This document shows, one piece after another, positions 51,626 through 60,931 of a stretch of DNA of 64,000 bases. The translations under genes and the position numbers were made by a program. The notes beneath the pieces were generated by a model that saw nothing but the letters and a program-made list of their open reading frames with translations, ran no database searches and was not told the DNA's origin. The stretch is taken from assembly GCF_902764455.1 (NCBI RefSeq), contig NZ_CACWVY010000013.1, positions 1-64,000 on the forward strand, given 5' to 3'. Every line of letters begins with the position of its first letter. Positions within the stretch are counted from its first letter, which is position 1. This DNA is from an uncultured Methanobrevibacter sp. Lineage in GTDB: Archaea; Methanobacteriota; Methanobacteria; Methanobacteriales; Methanobacteriaceae.

Positions 51626-51731
51626 GTAACAACTTAAGGTAAAAAAAAGTTACAGCGTCGGTATGAGTCTAAGATGCAGTGACTTTAGATACCTTCACTT
51701 AAATTTCGAAATTTAATATTAAAGTGAGACT
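51626..51731 (+). promoter_or_regulatory. Structured 5' leader with possible SD-blocking hairpin
   Basis: The 106-nt leader holds three stem-loops: GTAAC/GTTAC (51626-51651), a bulged GGTAT+CTAA/TTAG+ATACC stem (51660-51693) and TCACTT/AAGTGA (51695-51727), the last with AAATTTCGAAATTT in its loop. The third pairs directly with the ribosome binding site AAAGTGAG before the ATG at 51732. This is the layout of a translational switch. Ligand or trigger is unknown. Confidence 0.45.
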
Positions 51732-53570
51732 ATGGCTAGTAAAGATTTAGGAAATATTGTTGAAATAACAAGAAACGATTTTAAATCAGCATTTTCAAAT
51801 CCAATTGTAACATTTGTGTTAATTGCAATTATCATCCTTCCATCTCTTTATGCTCTTTTAAATATTCAGGCATGTTGGGATCCTTATGGAAACACCGGAA
51901 ACGTGGAATTTGCAATTGCCAATCTTGATAATGGTACATCATTTAATGGTAGCAATATTAATGTTGGAAATGAACTTGTTAAAGATTTAAAAAATAATGA
52001 TAAATTTAAATGGACATTTGTCACAGAAGATGAACTGCGGGACGGAGTCTATACTGGAAAATATTATGCCGGTATGGTAATACCCAAAAATCTAACGGAA
52101 AACGTGCTTTCAATTACAACAGATGACCCTAAACAGGCCAAATTAGAATATGTTGTAAATGTTAAGTCAAATCCGGTAGCTACCAAATTAACTGATACTG
52201 GTGCAAATACAGTTTATACAACACTTAATGCAAAAATTATACAGATTATTAACCTTGCAGCATACGGAAAACTTGGTGAACTGCAGGCAGGACTTGCAGC
52301 AGGTGCAAGCCAGTTAGCTGACGGAGGAGGTCAGCTCCAGGCAGGCGCTGCACAGGTTTCTGCAGGAGCAGGTCAAGTCTCATCAGGTGTCAGTCAGGTT
52401 CAGGGCGGAGCCAGTCAAGTAAAAGACGGTGCCAGTCAGGTCCAGCAGGCTTCGAGTGCAGTCGAACAGGGAGCAAGCCAGGTTCAGCAGGGTTCGAGTG
52501 CTGTCCAGCAGGGAGCAAGCCAGGTTCAAAAAGGTTCTGAAGAACTGGACTCTGCAGTAGATCCGTCATTAATTCCAGACGGACCTGTTAAACAGTATGT
52601 GGAAAGCAGTTCGGAACTTGCAAAAGGCAGTGGAAAGGTAGCCGACGGGTCAAGTCAAGTTGCTCAGGGAGCAAGCGATTTGGCAGGCGGTTCTGTGAAA
52701 TTGGCTGAAGGTTCAAGTGAAGTTGCCGGAGGAGCAAGTCAGCTGGCAGACGGTTCAGTTCAATTAGCTGAAGGATCATTAAGTCTTGCAGCAGGTGCAG
52801 AGCTACTTGGAACCTCCGCAGCACAAGCATTGTTCACTGCTGCCGGTTCACTTGGAGCAAGTGCCGATCAGCTTGCAGCTATTACGGGTATTAACGAAAG
52901 TATTCTTGGAGATTATTTCTTCTCACCAATTAAATTAGACAGAAATGAAGTCTTTTCAGTTCCGGATTATGGATCTAATGTATCTCCATTTTATTTAGTA
53001 CTGTCCATGTGGGTCGGTGCTTTGATTACCTGTGTAATGATAGAGCCTAAATCAAGTGTCGGAACAAAATATTCTCCATTTGAAATGTATGCAGGCAAAT
53101 TATTATTCTATGTGGTAATGAGTATACTGCAGGGCTGTGTAACAATAATTGGAGCCCACCTTTTAGGAGTGCATATCGACAATTATCCGCTGTTCATATT
53201 TTCAGCGCTGCTGGTATCGTCAGTATTCATGATTTTAATATATTCAATGATATCTGCAATCGGAACAATTGGAAAAGGTGCTGCAGTAGTTCTTTTAGTT
53301 CTTCAAATATCCGCAACAGGCGGAATTTATCCAATCGAAATTATGCATAAAGTCTTCCAAACATTATATCCGTTTATGCCAATGACTTATGCGATTAAAT
53401 TAATACGGGAAGCACAGCTTGGTGTTGTCTGGTCCAATTATTGGCCAGCACTGGTTATCCTGTTGGCAATAGGAATCATAACGGTTATTGTTTCCGTCCT
53501 CATTAAAGAAAAAGCAGATAAATCATCCAAATACTTTGAAGAAAAATTAAAAGGAAGTGGATTATTCTAG
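51732..53570 (+). CDS. YhgE/Pip family membrane protein (ABC-2-like exporter)
   Basis: The 612-residue protein has an N-terminal helix (about 18-45) and the Pip-type outside domain. A region of imperfect seven-residue repeats of type xxLxxGAS/xVxxGAS (about 180-360) follows, then five membrane helices (about 430-590) with the MPMTYAIK segment near the end. This matches YhgE/Pip proteins, which in bacteria are linked to secretion of ESX/T7-like substrates and phage infection. The ATG is preceded by AAAGTGAG. The next gene is an adhesin, and an export role for surface proteins is possible. Confidence 0.82.
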   Translation: MASKDLGNIVEITRNDFKSAFSNPIVTFVLIAIIILPSLYALLNIQACWDPYGNTGNVEFAIANLDNGTSFNGSNINVGNELVKDLKNNDKFKWTFVTEDELRDGVYTGKYYAGMVIPKNLTENVLSITTDDPKQAKLEYVVNVKSNPVATKLTDTGANTVYTTLNAKIIQIINLAAYGKLGELQAGLAAGASQLADGGGQLQAGAAQVSAGAGQVSSGVSQVQGGASQVKDGASQVQQASSAVEQGASQVQQGSSAVQQGASQVQKGSEELDSAVDPSLIPDGPVKQYVESSSELAKGSGKVADGSSQVAQGASDLAGGSVKLAEGSSEVAGGASQLADGSVQLAEGSLSLAAGAELLGTSAAQALFTAAGSLGASADQLAAITGINESILGDYFFSPIKLDRNEVFSVPDYGSNVSPFYLVLSMWVGALITCVMIEPKSSVGTKYSPFEMYAGKLLFYVVMSILQGCVTIIGAHLLGVHIDNYPLFIFSALLVSSVFMILIYSMISAIGTIGKGAAVVLLVLQISATGGIYPIEIMHKVFQTLYPFMPMTYAIKLIREAQLGVVWSNYWPALVILLAIGIITVIVSVLIKEKADKSSKYFEEKLKGSGLF

Positions 53571-53591
53571 AAGTTATTTATTAACTTCTAG
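53567..53591 (+). terminator. Hairpin between the YhgE/Pip and adhesin genes
   Basis: CTAGAAGTTA and TAACTTCTAG form a perfect 10-bp stem with a 5-nt loop spanning the YhgE/Pip stop codon, with T-rich DNA after it. Confidence 0.5.
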
Positions 53592-53620
53592 TAATTATTT
53601 TAAAAAAAGGAGCAATTAAA

Positions 53621-55114
53621 ATGAAAAAAACAGTATTGTTTATATTAGTAGTTACTTGCATGTTGTTTAGTGTTTCAAGCGTTTTTGCAAGCGACATTAA
53701 TGATACTGCCGTAGCTGATGAAGAAAGCAATTTGATTGCTGAAAATAACATTGACGATTTAGAATCAGCAAGTAATGATGAAAATCAGCCTGTGGGCGAT
53801 GGAGATGACGGGTCATTTACTGCATTGCAATTGAAGATTAGTCTTGCAGGTGAGGGAAGTGAAATAAACCTAACACGAGATTACAAGTACAATAATGATT
53901 TAAACCTCACTACAGGAGTCTTCATCAACAAGGACATAACCATCAACGGTAATGACCATACAATTGACGGAGCAGGCAAATCCAGAATTTTTATTATTAA
54001 CTACGGAAATCTATTAAAACAATATAAAGTTACACTGAAAAACATCAACTTTAAAAACGGTGCAGCAATAATTTACGGCGGCGCAATATTAAACTTTGCA
54101 GACCTGACTATTGATAAATGTTCTTTTTCAAACAATAATGCAGGTACTGCCGGAGGAGCTATAAATTCCTTAGGAGCTTTAACTTTAAAAAATTCCAAAT
54201 TCGATAAGAATTCCGCAGGCGGAGATGCAGGCGCTGTCTTTTCCCTAACATTTAAAAAGAGTTTTGATTTCTACAGAAATTATTTTGCAGGCAAACCTAT
54301 TACCGAAGATACAAACCTTCTTTTAACTATTGCAATGCAATCACTTCTTGAACATGGAAAAGACACAATAACCAACTGCGTATTTACCAACAATATCGCT
54401 AACGGTCGTGGCGGAGGAGCAGTTTATGCATTCTCACATATAGATATTAACTCCTGTACATTCACATCCAATAAAGCCGGTGAAAAAGGAGCTGGAGTAT
54501 TTGGATGTAAAGACCTCTTTATTAAAAATTCCAAATTTAATAAAAATCAGGTAGGCATGTATGGAGGAGCAGTCTATTTCAAATGCCATGAACAATCAGG
54601 ACATTATGAGAATGGAAAATGGGTTTCCAATCTCACATACTATACCAATTCAATTACAGGCTCAACTTTTGCAAATAATGTTGCAGGTGAAAGAGGAGGA
54701 GCAATTTACGGATTCAGAGCTTCTGATTCTGATACTGTTCACTGTGCAAAAGCTGTGAAATGTACTTTCAGCGATAACAAAGCACCTAAAGGTAAAGACA
54801 TTTATGGCGGAACTGCTAAAAATTGTGTTTATAAAAATACAAAAATAACCTTAAAAACTGTAACTGTCAAAAAATCTGCAAAAAAACTAACATTGCAGGC
54901 TACACTTAAAAAAGGTTCTTCCCCGCTCAAAAGTAAATCTGTTACATTCAAGTTTAACGGCAAAACCTACAAAGCAAAAACCAATTCCAAAGGTATAGCA
55001 AAGGTAACCATTAAACAAAACATATTGAAAAAACTTAAAGTAGGTAAAATAGTTACATATCTAGCTAAATATAGCAGTTTCACTGCTAAAAAAACCGCAA
55101 AAGTTAAAAAGTAA
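53621..55114 (+). CDS. Adhesin-like surface protein with beta-helix repeats
   Basis: The intact 497-residue protein has a signal peptide (about 1-24), parallel beta-helix repeats (about 80-410, many FxNN..GxxGGAIx turns of Pmp type) and a C-terminal Ig-like domain (about 415-495) rich in Lys. No membrane anchor is seen, so it probably binds the pseudomurein wall through its basic end. It starts 51 nt after the YhgE/Pip gene with an AAGGAG site, so the two may be coregulated. It is related in layout to the broken adhesin at 48475-51081. Confidence 0.85.
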   Translation: MKKTVLFILVVTCMLFSVSSVFASDINDTAVADEESNLIAENNIDDLESASNDENQPVGDGDDGSFTALQLKISLAGEGSEINLTRDYKYNNDLNLTTGVFINKDITINGNDHTIDGAGKSRIFIINYGNLLKQYKVTLKNINFKNGAAIIYGGAILNFADLTIDKCSFSNNNAGTAGGAINSLGALTLKNSKFDKNSAGGDAGAVFSLTFKKSFDFYRNYFAGKPITEDTNLLLTIAMQSLLEHGKDTITNCVFTNNIANGRGGGAVYAFSHIDINSCTFTSNKAGEKGAGVFGCKDLFIKNSKFNKNQVGMYGGAVYFKCHEQSGHYENGKWVSNLTYYTNSITGSTFANNVAGERGGAIYGFRASDSDTVHCAKAVKCTFSDNKAPKGKDIYGGTAKNCVYKNTKITLKTVTVKKSAKKLTLQATLKKGSSPLKSKSVTFKFNGKTYKAKTNSKGIAKVTIKQNILKKLKVGKIVTYLAKYSSFTAKKTAKVKK

Positions 55115-55131
55115 ATGCATAAGCATTTACT
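55110..55131 (+). terminator. Terminator of the adhesin gene
   Basis: AGTAAATGC and GCATTTACT (9 bp, 4-nt loop) overlap the stop codon and precede a T-rich stretch. Confidence 0.65.
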
Positions 55132-55309
55132 ATTCTTCTTTTATTTTATATCAATTTTTTCTCAGGAAATCTAAAATTATTTCAGATATTCAACTCAACT
55201 TCAATTTTTACACAAAATTTAAATTTGCATTAGATGTAGTTCCATGAATATTGTATAGATTTCCAGATTCATTTGTCTGAAAATCAATATAATAATAGTA
55301 AGTATAATA

Positions 55310-55329
55310 TATTTGTTAAGACACAAATA
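55310..55329 (+). promoter_or_regulatory. Inverted repeat upstream of tfrB
   Basis: TATTTGT and ACAAATA (7 bp, 6-nt spacer) sit in the promoter region 45-64 nt upstream of the tfrB ATG, next to a TATTATATTATAATATTTTATAA run. A candidate operator, but such AT-rich repeats can arise by chance. Confidence 0.3.
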
Positions 55330-55373
55330 TTATATTATAATATTTTATAAACTTTTGAAAATATTGGAGGGAA

Positions 55374-56855
55374 ATGATGATTAAAATATATGTTTCAAGG
55401 TTTAATCCTGAAACCGATACAGAACCACATTTGGAGTGTTATGAAATAGAAAAAATACCCAACATGAAAGTTCTTGATGCATTGCAAGCAATTAATGACA
55501 AATATGATGCAGATATCAGTTTCAGAAGTTCTTGTAGGGCAGGGCAATGCGGATCCTGCGGAATTTTATTTAAGGGAAATGGAGCTCTGGCATGTCAAAA
55601 AGAAATTAAAGACGGTGCCATTATTGAACCTCTCAGATTCCCAGTCATTAAAGATTTGATAGTTGACAAATCAAGTATTGAAGCTAAAGTGAAAGACCTG
55701 GAATTATCCCTTCAATGTGACCACACATGCAGAGATGAACTTGACACAAGCATTACAAAAGAAGATACCAAAGACACCAAGAAAGTAAGAAGCTGTATCG
55801 AGTGTTATTCCTGCTATTCAACCTGTCCTGTTGTAAATATTGCAACAGAAGAGTTTGGCGGACCTTACTTAATGAGGTATATGCGCAAATTTGAAAGTGA
55901 TCCTAGAGACAGCTTTGACAGAATTAAAGAAGCTTTGGATGAAGGATTATATAAATGTACAAGCTGCGGCAAATGTTTGGCAGTATGTCCTAAAAACATC
56001 AATACATTTGGAGATGCAATAGAAAAAATGAGAGCTATTGCTGTTGCAAATGGTTCAGGACCTCTTCCACAACATGTTGCATTTAAGGAAAATATTTTAG
56101 AAAACGGAAGATCAATTAAAACCGATAAAACTCCATTTATTGAAGAAGCTGAAAATTATACCGGTTCAAAAGTAGCTTTCTTTACAGGATGTATGATTGA
56201 CTATAAATTCCCTGAAATCGGACATAAACTCGTTAAAATCCTAAAAGAAAATGGAATTGACATTGACGTTCCGCAAGGACAAGTCTGTTGCGGTTCACCA
56301 TTGTTGAGAACCGGCCAAACCGATATTGTTCAGGAGCTTGTAGACAAAAATAAAGAAGTCTTTAAAGATTATGATACTGTTATTACCGTCTGTTCCGGCT
56401 GCGGTGCCACACTGAAAAATAACCATCCCGAATTTGGTTCAAAATTGCATGTAATGGATATAAGCGAGTTTTTAGTTGATAAACTCGACACAGACAAATT
56501 AAAAGAAGTTGACATGAAAGTTACATATCACGACCCTTGCCATTTAGGCAGAGGACAGGGCATCAAAGATGCACCTCGTGAAATCATTGAAAAAATACCT
56601 GGCGTTGAATTTGAGGAAATGCTATATCCATGCCAGTGCTGCGGTGCAGGAGGAGGTATAAAATCCGGAAAACCTGAAATTGCACTTGAATTATCACAAT
56701 CTAAAGCAGAGATGATTAAGGATACAGAAGCTGATGCAGTTATTACAATCTGTCCATTCTGTCAATTGAATATCCAGGATGGACTGGATTCAATTGGATG
56801 TGAAGATATTAAATGCATGCATTTATTGGAATTATTGGATAAAGCTTACGAATAA
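55374..56855 (+). CDS. tfrB: CoM-CoB fumarate reductase (thiol:fumarate reductase) subunit B
   Basis: The 493-residue subunit has a plant-type [2Fe-2S] domain (Cys set SSCRAGQCGSCG...GALAC, about 54-74), two [4Fe-4S] motifs (CIECYSCYSTCP and CTSCGKCLAVCP) and two CCG domains (CCGSPLLRTG and CQCCGAGGGIK) like the heterodisulfide reductase HdrB. This fusion is the TfrB of methanogens that uses CoM-SH/CoB-SH to reduce fumarate in succinate synthesis. TfrA is not in this window. GGAGGGA precedes two adjacent ATGs; I kept the first. Confidence 0.92.
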   Translation: MMIKIYVSRFNPETDTEPHLECYEIEKIPNMKVLDALQAINDKYDADISFRSSCRAGQCGSCGILFKGNGALACQKEIKDGAIIEPLRFPVIKDLIVDKSSIEAKVKDLELSLQCDHTCRDELDTSITKEDTKDTKKVRSCIECYSCYSTCPVVNIATEEFGGPYLMRYMRKFESDPRDSFDRIKEALDEGLYKCTSCGKCLAVCPKNINTFGDAIEKMRAIAVANGSGPLPQHVAFKENILENGRSIKTDKTPFIEEAENYTGSKVAFFTGCMIDYKFPEIGHKLVKILKENGIDIDVPQGQVCCGSPLLRTGQTDIVQELVDKNKEVFKDYDTVITVCSGCGATLKNNHPEFGSKLHVMDISEFLVDKLDTDKLKEVDMKVTYHDPCHLGRGQGIKDAPREIIEKIPGVEFEEMLYPCQCCGAGGGIKSGKPEIALELSQSKAEMIKDTEADAVITICPFCQLNIQDGLDSIGCEDIKCMHLLELLDKAYE

Positions 56856-56867
56856 ATTGGAAAGGAG

Positions 56868-57776
56868 TTGATTGAAATAGGAGATGCTGCTGTTGACGAA
56901 CAGAAAGTTGTTGAAACACAACCTATAAGTTCCAGTGAAAAAAAAGAGGAAAGTACTTCTGAAAAAAAATCAACTTCAACAAAAAAATCAAAGCCAAAGG
57001 TACAGTCCAGAGGAACCGTTAGAGAAAAACTTACAAAAGAACAGGAAGAAAAAGAAACCAGAATGTTTAAAGATAACATTTACATAGTATTTGTTGAATG
57101 TGAAACTCCTGGAAATGTAGGTTTTCTTGCAAGAACAATGGCGAACTTTGGATTGAAAAATTTAGTACTGATAAATCCTCCAAAATTAACAAATGATGCA
57201 TATTATCAGGCTACACATGGAAAATACATTGTTGAAAATGCAAAAATTTACAAAACTTTAGATGAATTCTACCAGTCCCAGAGAATTGATTTTAAAGTGG
57301 CTTCAACAGGAATTGCCGGAGGAAGTTATAATTTATCAAGAATCCCCTTAAGGCCGGATGAACTCGGTAAGGCCATGAACGTTTCAAATAAAATAGCAAT
57401 TTTATTTGGAAGGGAAGGAGACGGACTTTCAAATAAGGAAATTGAAGACTGCGATATTTGCGTGTCCATCCCTACAGACCCAACTTACCCCATAATGAAT
57501 ATTTCACATGCCGCTGCAATAATTTTTTATGAATTATTCAAAAATAAGCATGATTTCGGCGTTGAAGGTCTGGATGGAAGTACAGCACTGGAAAAAGAAT
57601 ATCTGGTTAAGGACATGGCAGAACTAATTGACAGCTTAGATATTCCAGACCATAAAAAAAGAAATGGTCTTAAAACTTTCAATAATATTATTTCAAGAGC
57701 ATTTATAACCGGTAGAGAAGCACATACATTTAAAGGAATTTTAAGAAGATTAAAAAATAAACTTGGTGAACAATGA
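56868..57776 (+). CDS. TrmH-family (SPOUT) RNA methyltransferase with charged N-terminal extension
   Basis: The 302-residue protein has a C-terminal SPOUT knot: NIYIVFVECETPGNVGFLARTM, ALFGREGDGLSNKEIE and SIPTDPTYPIMNISHAAAI, close to TrmJ-type tRNA Nm32 methyltransferases. The first ~65 residues are a Lys/Glu/Ser-rich extension that the family usually lacks. The start is a TTG placed right after AAGGAG, which is too close; an ATT next to it or a start at Met66 (MFKDNIYIVF) are alternatives. The next gene overlaps by 4 nt. Confidence 0.75.
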   Translation: MIEIGDAAVDEQKVVETQPISSSEKKEESTSEKKSTSTKKSKPKVQSRGTVREKLTKEQEEKETRMFKDNIYIVFVECETPGNVGFLARTMANFGLKNLVLINPPKLTNDAYYQATHGKYIVENAKIYKTLDEFYQSQRIDFKVASTGIAGGSYNLSRIPLRPDELGKAMNVSNKIAILFGREGDGLSNKEIEDCDICVSIPTDPTYPIMNISHAAAIIFYELFKNKHDFGVEGLDGSTALEKEYLVKDMAELIDSLDIPDHKKRNGLKTFNNIISRAFITGREAHTFKGILRRLKNKLGEQ

Positions 57777-58603
57777 GACGACCTAGATTTGCAGACATTA
57801 GTATATTCACGCTAAAATACATCTTCAATTGGAGATTTTGGATAGCTGAAATTACTAAAAAATCAAAAACATACAAGAAAATCATTGATAAAATGTTATT
57901 TGAGGAAGATGAAATTGTAGTCATCCCAAATACAATACATATCAATAAAAAAATCGAATCAGAAGGATCCGAATTTCTGCCAACCCAAGTAATTAAAGAT
58001 GTTATCAAAAGATGTGATGACATCGTAATTATGAACAGCTGCTTATGTAGGTCATCAAATAATTGTCAGGATTATCCTAAGGATATTGGATGCATTTTTC
58101 TTGGACCTACAACAAAGAAAATTCCAAGAAATATAGGTCATGAAGCAACAGTGGAAGAAGCACTGGCTCAGGTTGACAGAGCTGATGCAGCAGGATTAAG
58201 CCACATTATTGGTAGAAATAAAATTGATACTGTTTGGATGAATGTAAGACCTGGAAAAGGACTTTTAACTATATGTCATTGCTGTCCATGTTGCTGTTTG
58301 TGGAAAGTTTATCCGAATTTGGATGAAGATATCAGCGACAAACTGGAAAAACTTGACGGAGTTAATGTTAAACTTCATGAAGAAAACTGTAAAATGTGCA
58401 AAAAATGTTTAAATGAAATTTGTATGTTTCAGGCCATCAGTCTAAAAGATGGTAAAATTAATATTGATTATGATACTTGTAAAGGTTGCGGATTATGTGT
58501 CAATGCGTGTAAATTTGATGCAATCACAATCGAATACAATGACGAAACCATTCAAAATGTTGTTAACAGAATGGATGATTTAATTGAAATTAAAGAATTA
58601 TAA
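57773..58603 (+). CDS. Cys-rich 4Fe-4S protein, function unknown
   Basis: The 276-residue protein has a C-terminal two-cluster ferredoxin domain (CKMCKKCLNEICMF and CKGCGLCVNACKFD). Before it are SCLCRSSNNCQDYPKDIGC (about 83-101) and CHCCPCCCLWK (about 163-173), dense Cys clusters that may hold another metal site. No membrane segment is evident, although the N-terminal 30 residues are basic and aromatic. Overlap with the upstream methyltransferase gene suggests coupled translation. It may pass electrons to a reductase; not assigned. Confidence 0.65.
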   Translation: MRRPRFADISIFTLKYIFNWRFWIAEITKKSKTYKKIIDKMLFEEDEIVVIPNTIHINKKIESEGSEFLPTQVIKDVIKRCDDIVIMNSCLCRSSNNCQDYPKDIGCIFLGPTTKKIPRNIGHEATVEEALAQVDRADAAGLSHIIGRNKIDTVWMNVRPGKGLLTICHCCPCCCLWKVYPNLDEDISDKLEKLDGVNVKLHEENCKMCKKCLNEICMFQAISLKDGKINIDYDTCKGCGLCVNACKFDAITIEYNDETIQNVVNRMDDLIEIKEL

Positions 58604-58621
58604 ACTTACTTGTGTGAAAAA

Positions 58622-59206
58622 ATGGCAATTTTAAGTGATAAAGATATAAAAGAATATTTGAAAGAAGGTAAAATTGGTATTGAACCTCTTCAAGATGAAA
58701 AACAAATACAACCATCTTCTGTTGATATGCGATTAGGGGATGAATTTAAGGTATTTAAAGTTATTAGAAAACCGTATATTGATCCTAAAGATGAAGAAGA
58801 TGTTGCATCTTATATGGAATCAACAACTGTTAAAGAAGGTGATGCATTTATAATTCATCCGAATGAATTTGCCTTAGCCACCACATTGGAGTATGTTAAA
58901 ATACCTGAAGATTTGGTTGCAAGAGTGGAAGGTCGTTCAAGTATGGGGAGATTAGGTGTGACAATGCATGTTACAGCAGGTTTTATTGACCCTGGTTTTG
59001 AAGGAAAAATAACTTTGGAAATATCAAATATCGGTGCAATGCCTGTAGCATTATATCCTGGTCAGAGAGTTTGTCAAATTGTTTTTGAAACAATGACAAG
59101 TCCTGCTGAGATTCCATATGGACACCCTGACAGAAATAGTAAGTATATGGGTCAAACTCGCCCCGAAAGTAGTAGAGTTAAATTAGATTACGAATTAAAA
59201 AAATAA
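58622..59206 (+). CDS. dcd: dCTP deaminase
   Basis: The 194-residue protein of the dUTPase-like fold has RVEGRSSMGRLGVTMHVT and AGFIDPGFEGKITLEISN, where Arg, Ser and Glu form the active site, and a C-terminal GQTRPESSRV tail. The AGFIDPGF segment resembles the bifunctional dCTP deaminase/dUTPase of methanogens, so it may give dUMP directly; not certain. The ATG at 58622 is preferred over a TTG four codons upstream. Confidence 0.9.
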   Translation: MAILSDKDIKEYLKEGKIGIEPLQDEKQIQPSSVDMRLGDEFKVFKVIRKPYIDPKDEEDVASYMESTTVKEGDAFIIHPNEFALATTLEYVKIPEDLVARVEGRSSMGRLGVTMHVTAGFIDPGFEGKITLEISNIGAMPVALYPGQRVCQIVFETMTSPAEIPYGHPDRNSKYMGQTRPESSRVKLDYELKK

Positions 59207-59221
59207 ATGGAGATAATATTT

Positions 59222-60916
59222 ATGAATCATGATAAAATGTCAAATATTAGTGCAAAAAGAGGATTTTTATGGCCATCATTTGAGATTTACTCAGGAGTAT
59301 CCGGTTTTACAGATTACGGACCTCTCGGAGCAAGCTTAAAAAATAACATTATGCAAAAATGGAGAAAACAATACGTTTCAGGTGAAGGATTCTACGAAAT
59401 TGAAGGTCCTACTGTAATGCCTAAAGAAGTTCTAAAAGCATCAGGACATGTCGATAACTTTACAGACCCAATGTGTAAATGTGAAAACTGTGGAGAAGTT
59501 TTCAGAGCAGACCACATCATTGAAGAAGTTATTGGTGAAGATGTGGAAAGCCTTGAAAACGAAGAGCTTGACCAAATAGTTATTGACAATAACATAAGAT
59601 GTCCTGAATGTGAAGGAGAATTATCCAAAATCTGGAATTATAACCTCATGTTTAAAACAGAAATTGGAGCTAAAGGAGATAAAGTAGGGTATATGAGACC
59701 TGAAACCGCACAAGGAATCTTCATTTTATTTAAAAGATTGGAAAGATTTTTCAGAGGAAAATTGCCATTTGGTGCAGTACAACTTGGAAAAGCATACAGA
59801 AATGAAATATCTCCTAGACAAGGAGTTATAAGGCTTAGAGAATTCACACAAGCTGAAGCAGAAATCTTTTTAAATCCTAAAGATAAGACTCATCCTAAAT
59901 TTTCACAAATCGAAGATGTGGTATTGCGCTTAAATTCACAGGAAGTACAGGAAAATAATTTAGAGCCTTTAGAAATTACTGCACGTGAAGCACTTGACAA
60001 AGGAATTGTAGCCAATGAGATGTTAATCTACCAGTTATATTTGGCTCGCAAATTCTTAACTGAAATTGGAATTCCTGAAGATGTTTTAAGATTCAGACAG
60101 CATTTAGCAGGAGAAATGGCTCACTATGCCCTTGACTGCTGGGATGTTGAAGTCAATACCGACAAATACGGTTGGGTTGAAATTATCGGAATAGCCGATA
60201 GGGGAGATTATGATTTATCATCACATTCAAAATTCAGTAATGATGAATTAAACGTTTTTGTAGAATATGACGAACCTAAAAAAGTCCAAAAGACTGTCGT
60301 TAAACCTAATTTATCCAAATTTGGACCAATATTTAAAGGAGACTCTCCTAAAGTAAAACAGGCTATTGAAGAAGCTGATGTTAATGAAATCAAAGAAGCT
60401 ATTGAAAAAGAAGGCAAATTTACAGTAACATTAGATAAAGAGTATGAAGTAACTGAAGACTTGCTTATCTTTGAAGATGTTGAAGAAGAAATAACCGGTG
60501 AGAAAATTACACCTCACGTTATTGAACCTTCATTCGGTATTGACCGTATTACATATTCAGTATTATTACATTCATTTACTGAAACTGAAGGTAAAGATTA
60601 CTTCAAATTTAATAAATCAGTAGCTCCCGTACAGGTTGGAATTTTCCCACTTGTAAACAAAGAAGGACCTCGTGAAATTGCTCAGGAATTAACTGAAAAC
60701 TTAAGAATGGCAGGATTTACCGTTGAATATGATGCAAGCGGAACCATCGGTAAAAGATATGCAAGAGCAGATGAAATTGGTATTCCTCTTGCTGTAACAG
60801 TTGATTTTGACTCTCTTGAAGACAATCAGGTAACTGTAAGAGACAGAGACAGTGAAGCTCAAGAAAGAATAGCAATCAGCGAGTTAGAAGAATATCTTGA
60901 AAAATATTATAAATGA
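59222..60916 (+). CDS. glyS: Glycyl-tRNA synthetase (alpha2 type)
   Basis: The 564-residue class II synthetase has GFLWPSFEIYSGVSGFTDYG at the start, GYMRPETAQGIF and IRLREFTQAEAEIF (motif 2 region), and EPSFGIDRITY (motif 3). A C-terminal anticodon-binding domain (about 465-564, PVQVGIFPL) follows. Zinc-type CxxC pairs (CKCENC, CPEC) occur near 80-130. The ATG at 59222 follows GGAGAT by 7 nt; an in-frame ATG five codons upstream overlaps that site. Confidence 0.95.
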   Translation: MNHDKMSNISAKRGFLWPSFEIYSGVSGFTDYGPLGASLKNNIMQKWRKQYVSGEGFYEIEGPTVMPKEVLKASGHVDNFTDPMCKCENCGEVFRADHIIEEVIGEDVESLENEELDQIVIDNNIRCPECEGELSKIWNYNLMFKTEIGAKGDKVGYMRPETAQGIFILFKRLERFFRGKLPFGAVQLGKAYRNEISPRQGVIRLREFTQAEAEIFLNPKDKTHPKFSQIEDVVLRLNSQEVQENNLEPLEITAREALDKGIVANEMLIYQLYLARKFLTEIGIPEDVLRFRQHLAGEMAHYALDCWDVEVNTDKYGWVEIIGIADRGDYDLSSHSKFSNDELNVFVEYDEPKKVQKTVVKPNLSKFGPIFKGDSPKVKQAIEEADVNEIKEAIEKEGKFTVTLDKEYEVTEDLLIFEDVEEEITGEKITPHVIEPSFGIDRITYSVLLHSFTETEGKDYFKFNKSVAPVQVGIFPLVNKEGPREIAQELTENLRMAGFTVEYDASGTIGKRYARADEIGIPLAVTVDFDSLEDNQVTVRDRDSEAQERIAISELEEYLEKYYK

Positions 60917-60931
60917 GTTCAAAACTCATTT
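60911..60931. terminator. Bidirectional terminator glyS/regulator
   Basis: AAATGAGTT and AACTCATTT (9-bp stem, 3-nt loop) cover the facing stop codons of glyS and the regulator gene. Confidence 0.6.

Noticed and set aside
52250-52830. Short repeats in the YhgE/Pip gene as a possible mobile or CRISPR repeat
   Set aside because: They are imperfect 21-nt protein-coding repeats in frame (GASQ-type heptads), a feature of this protein family.
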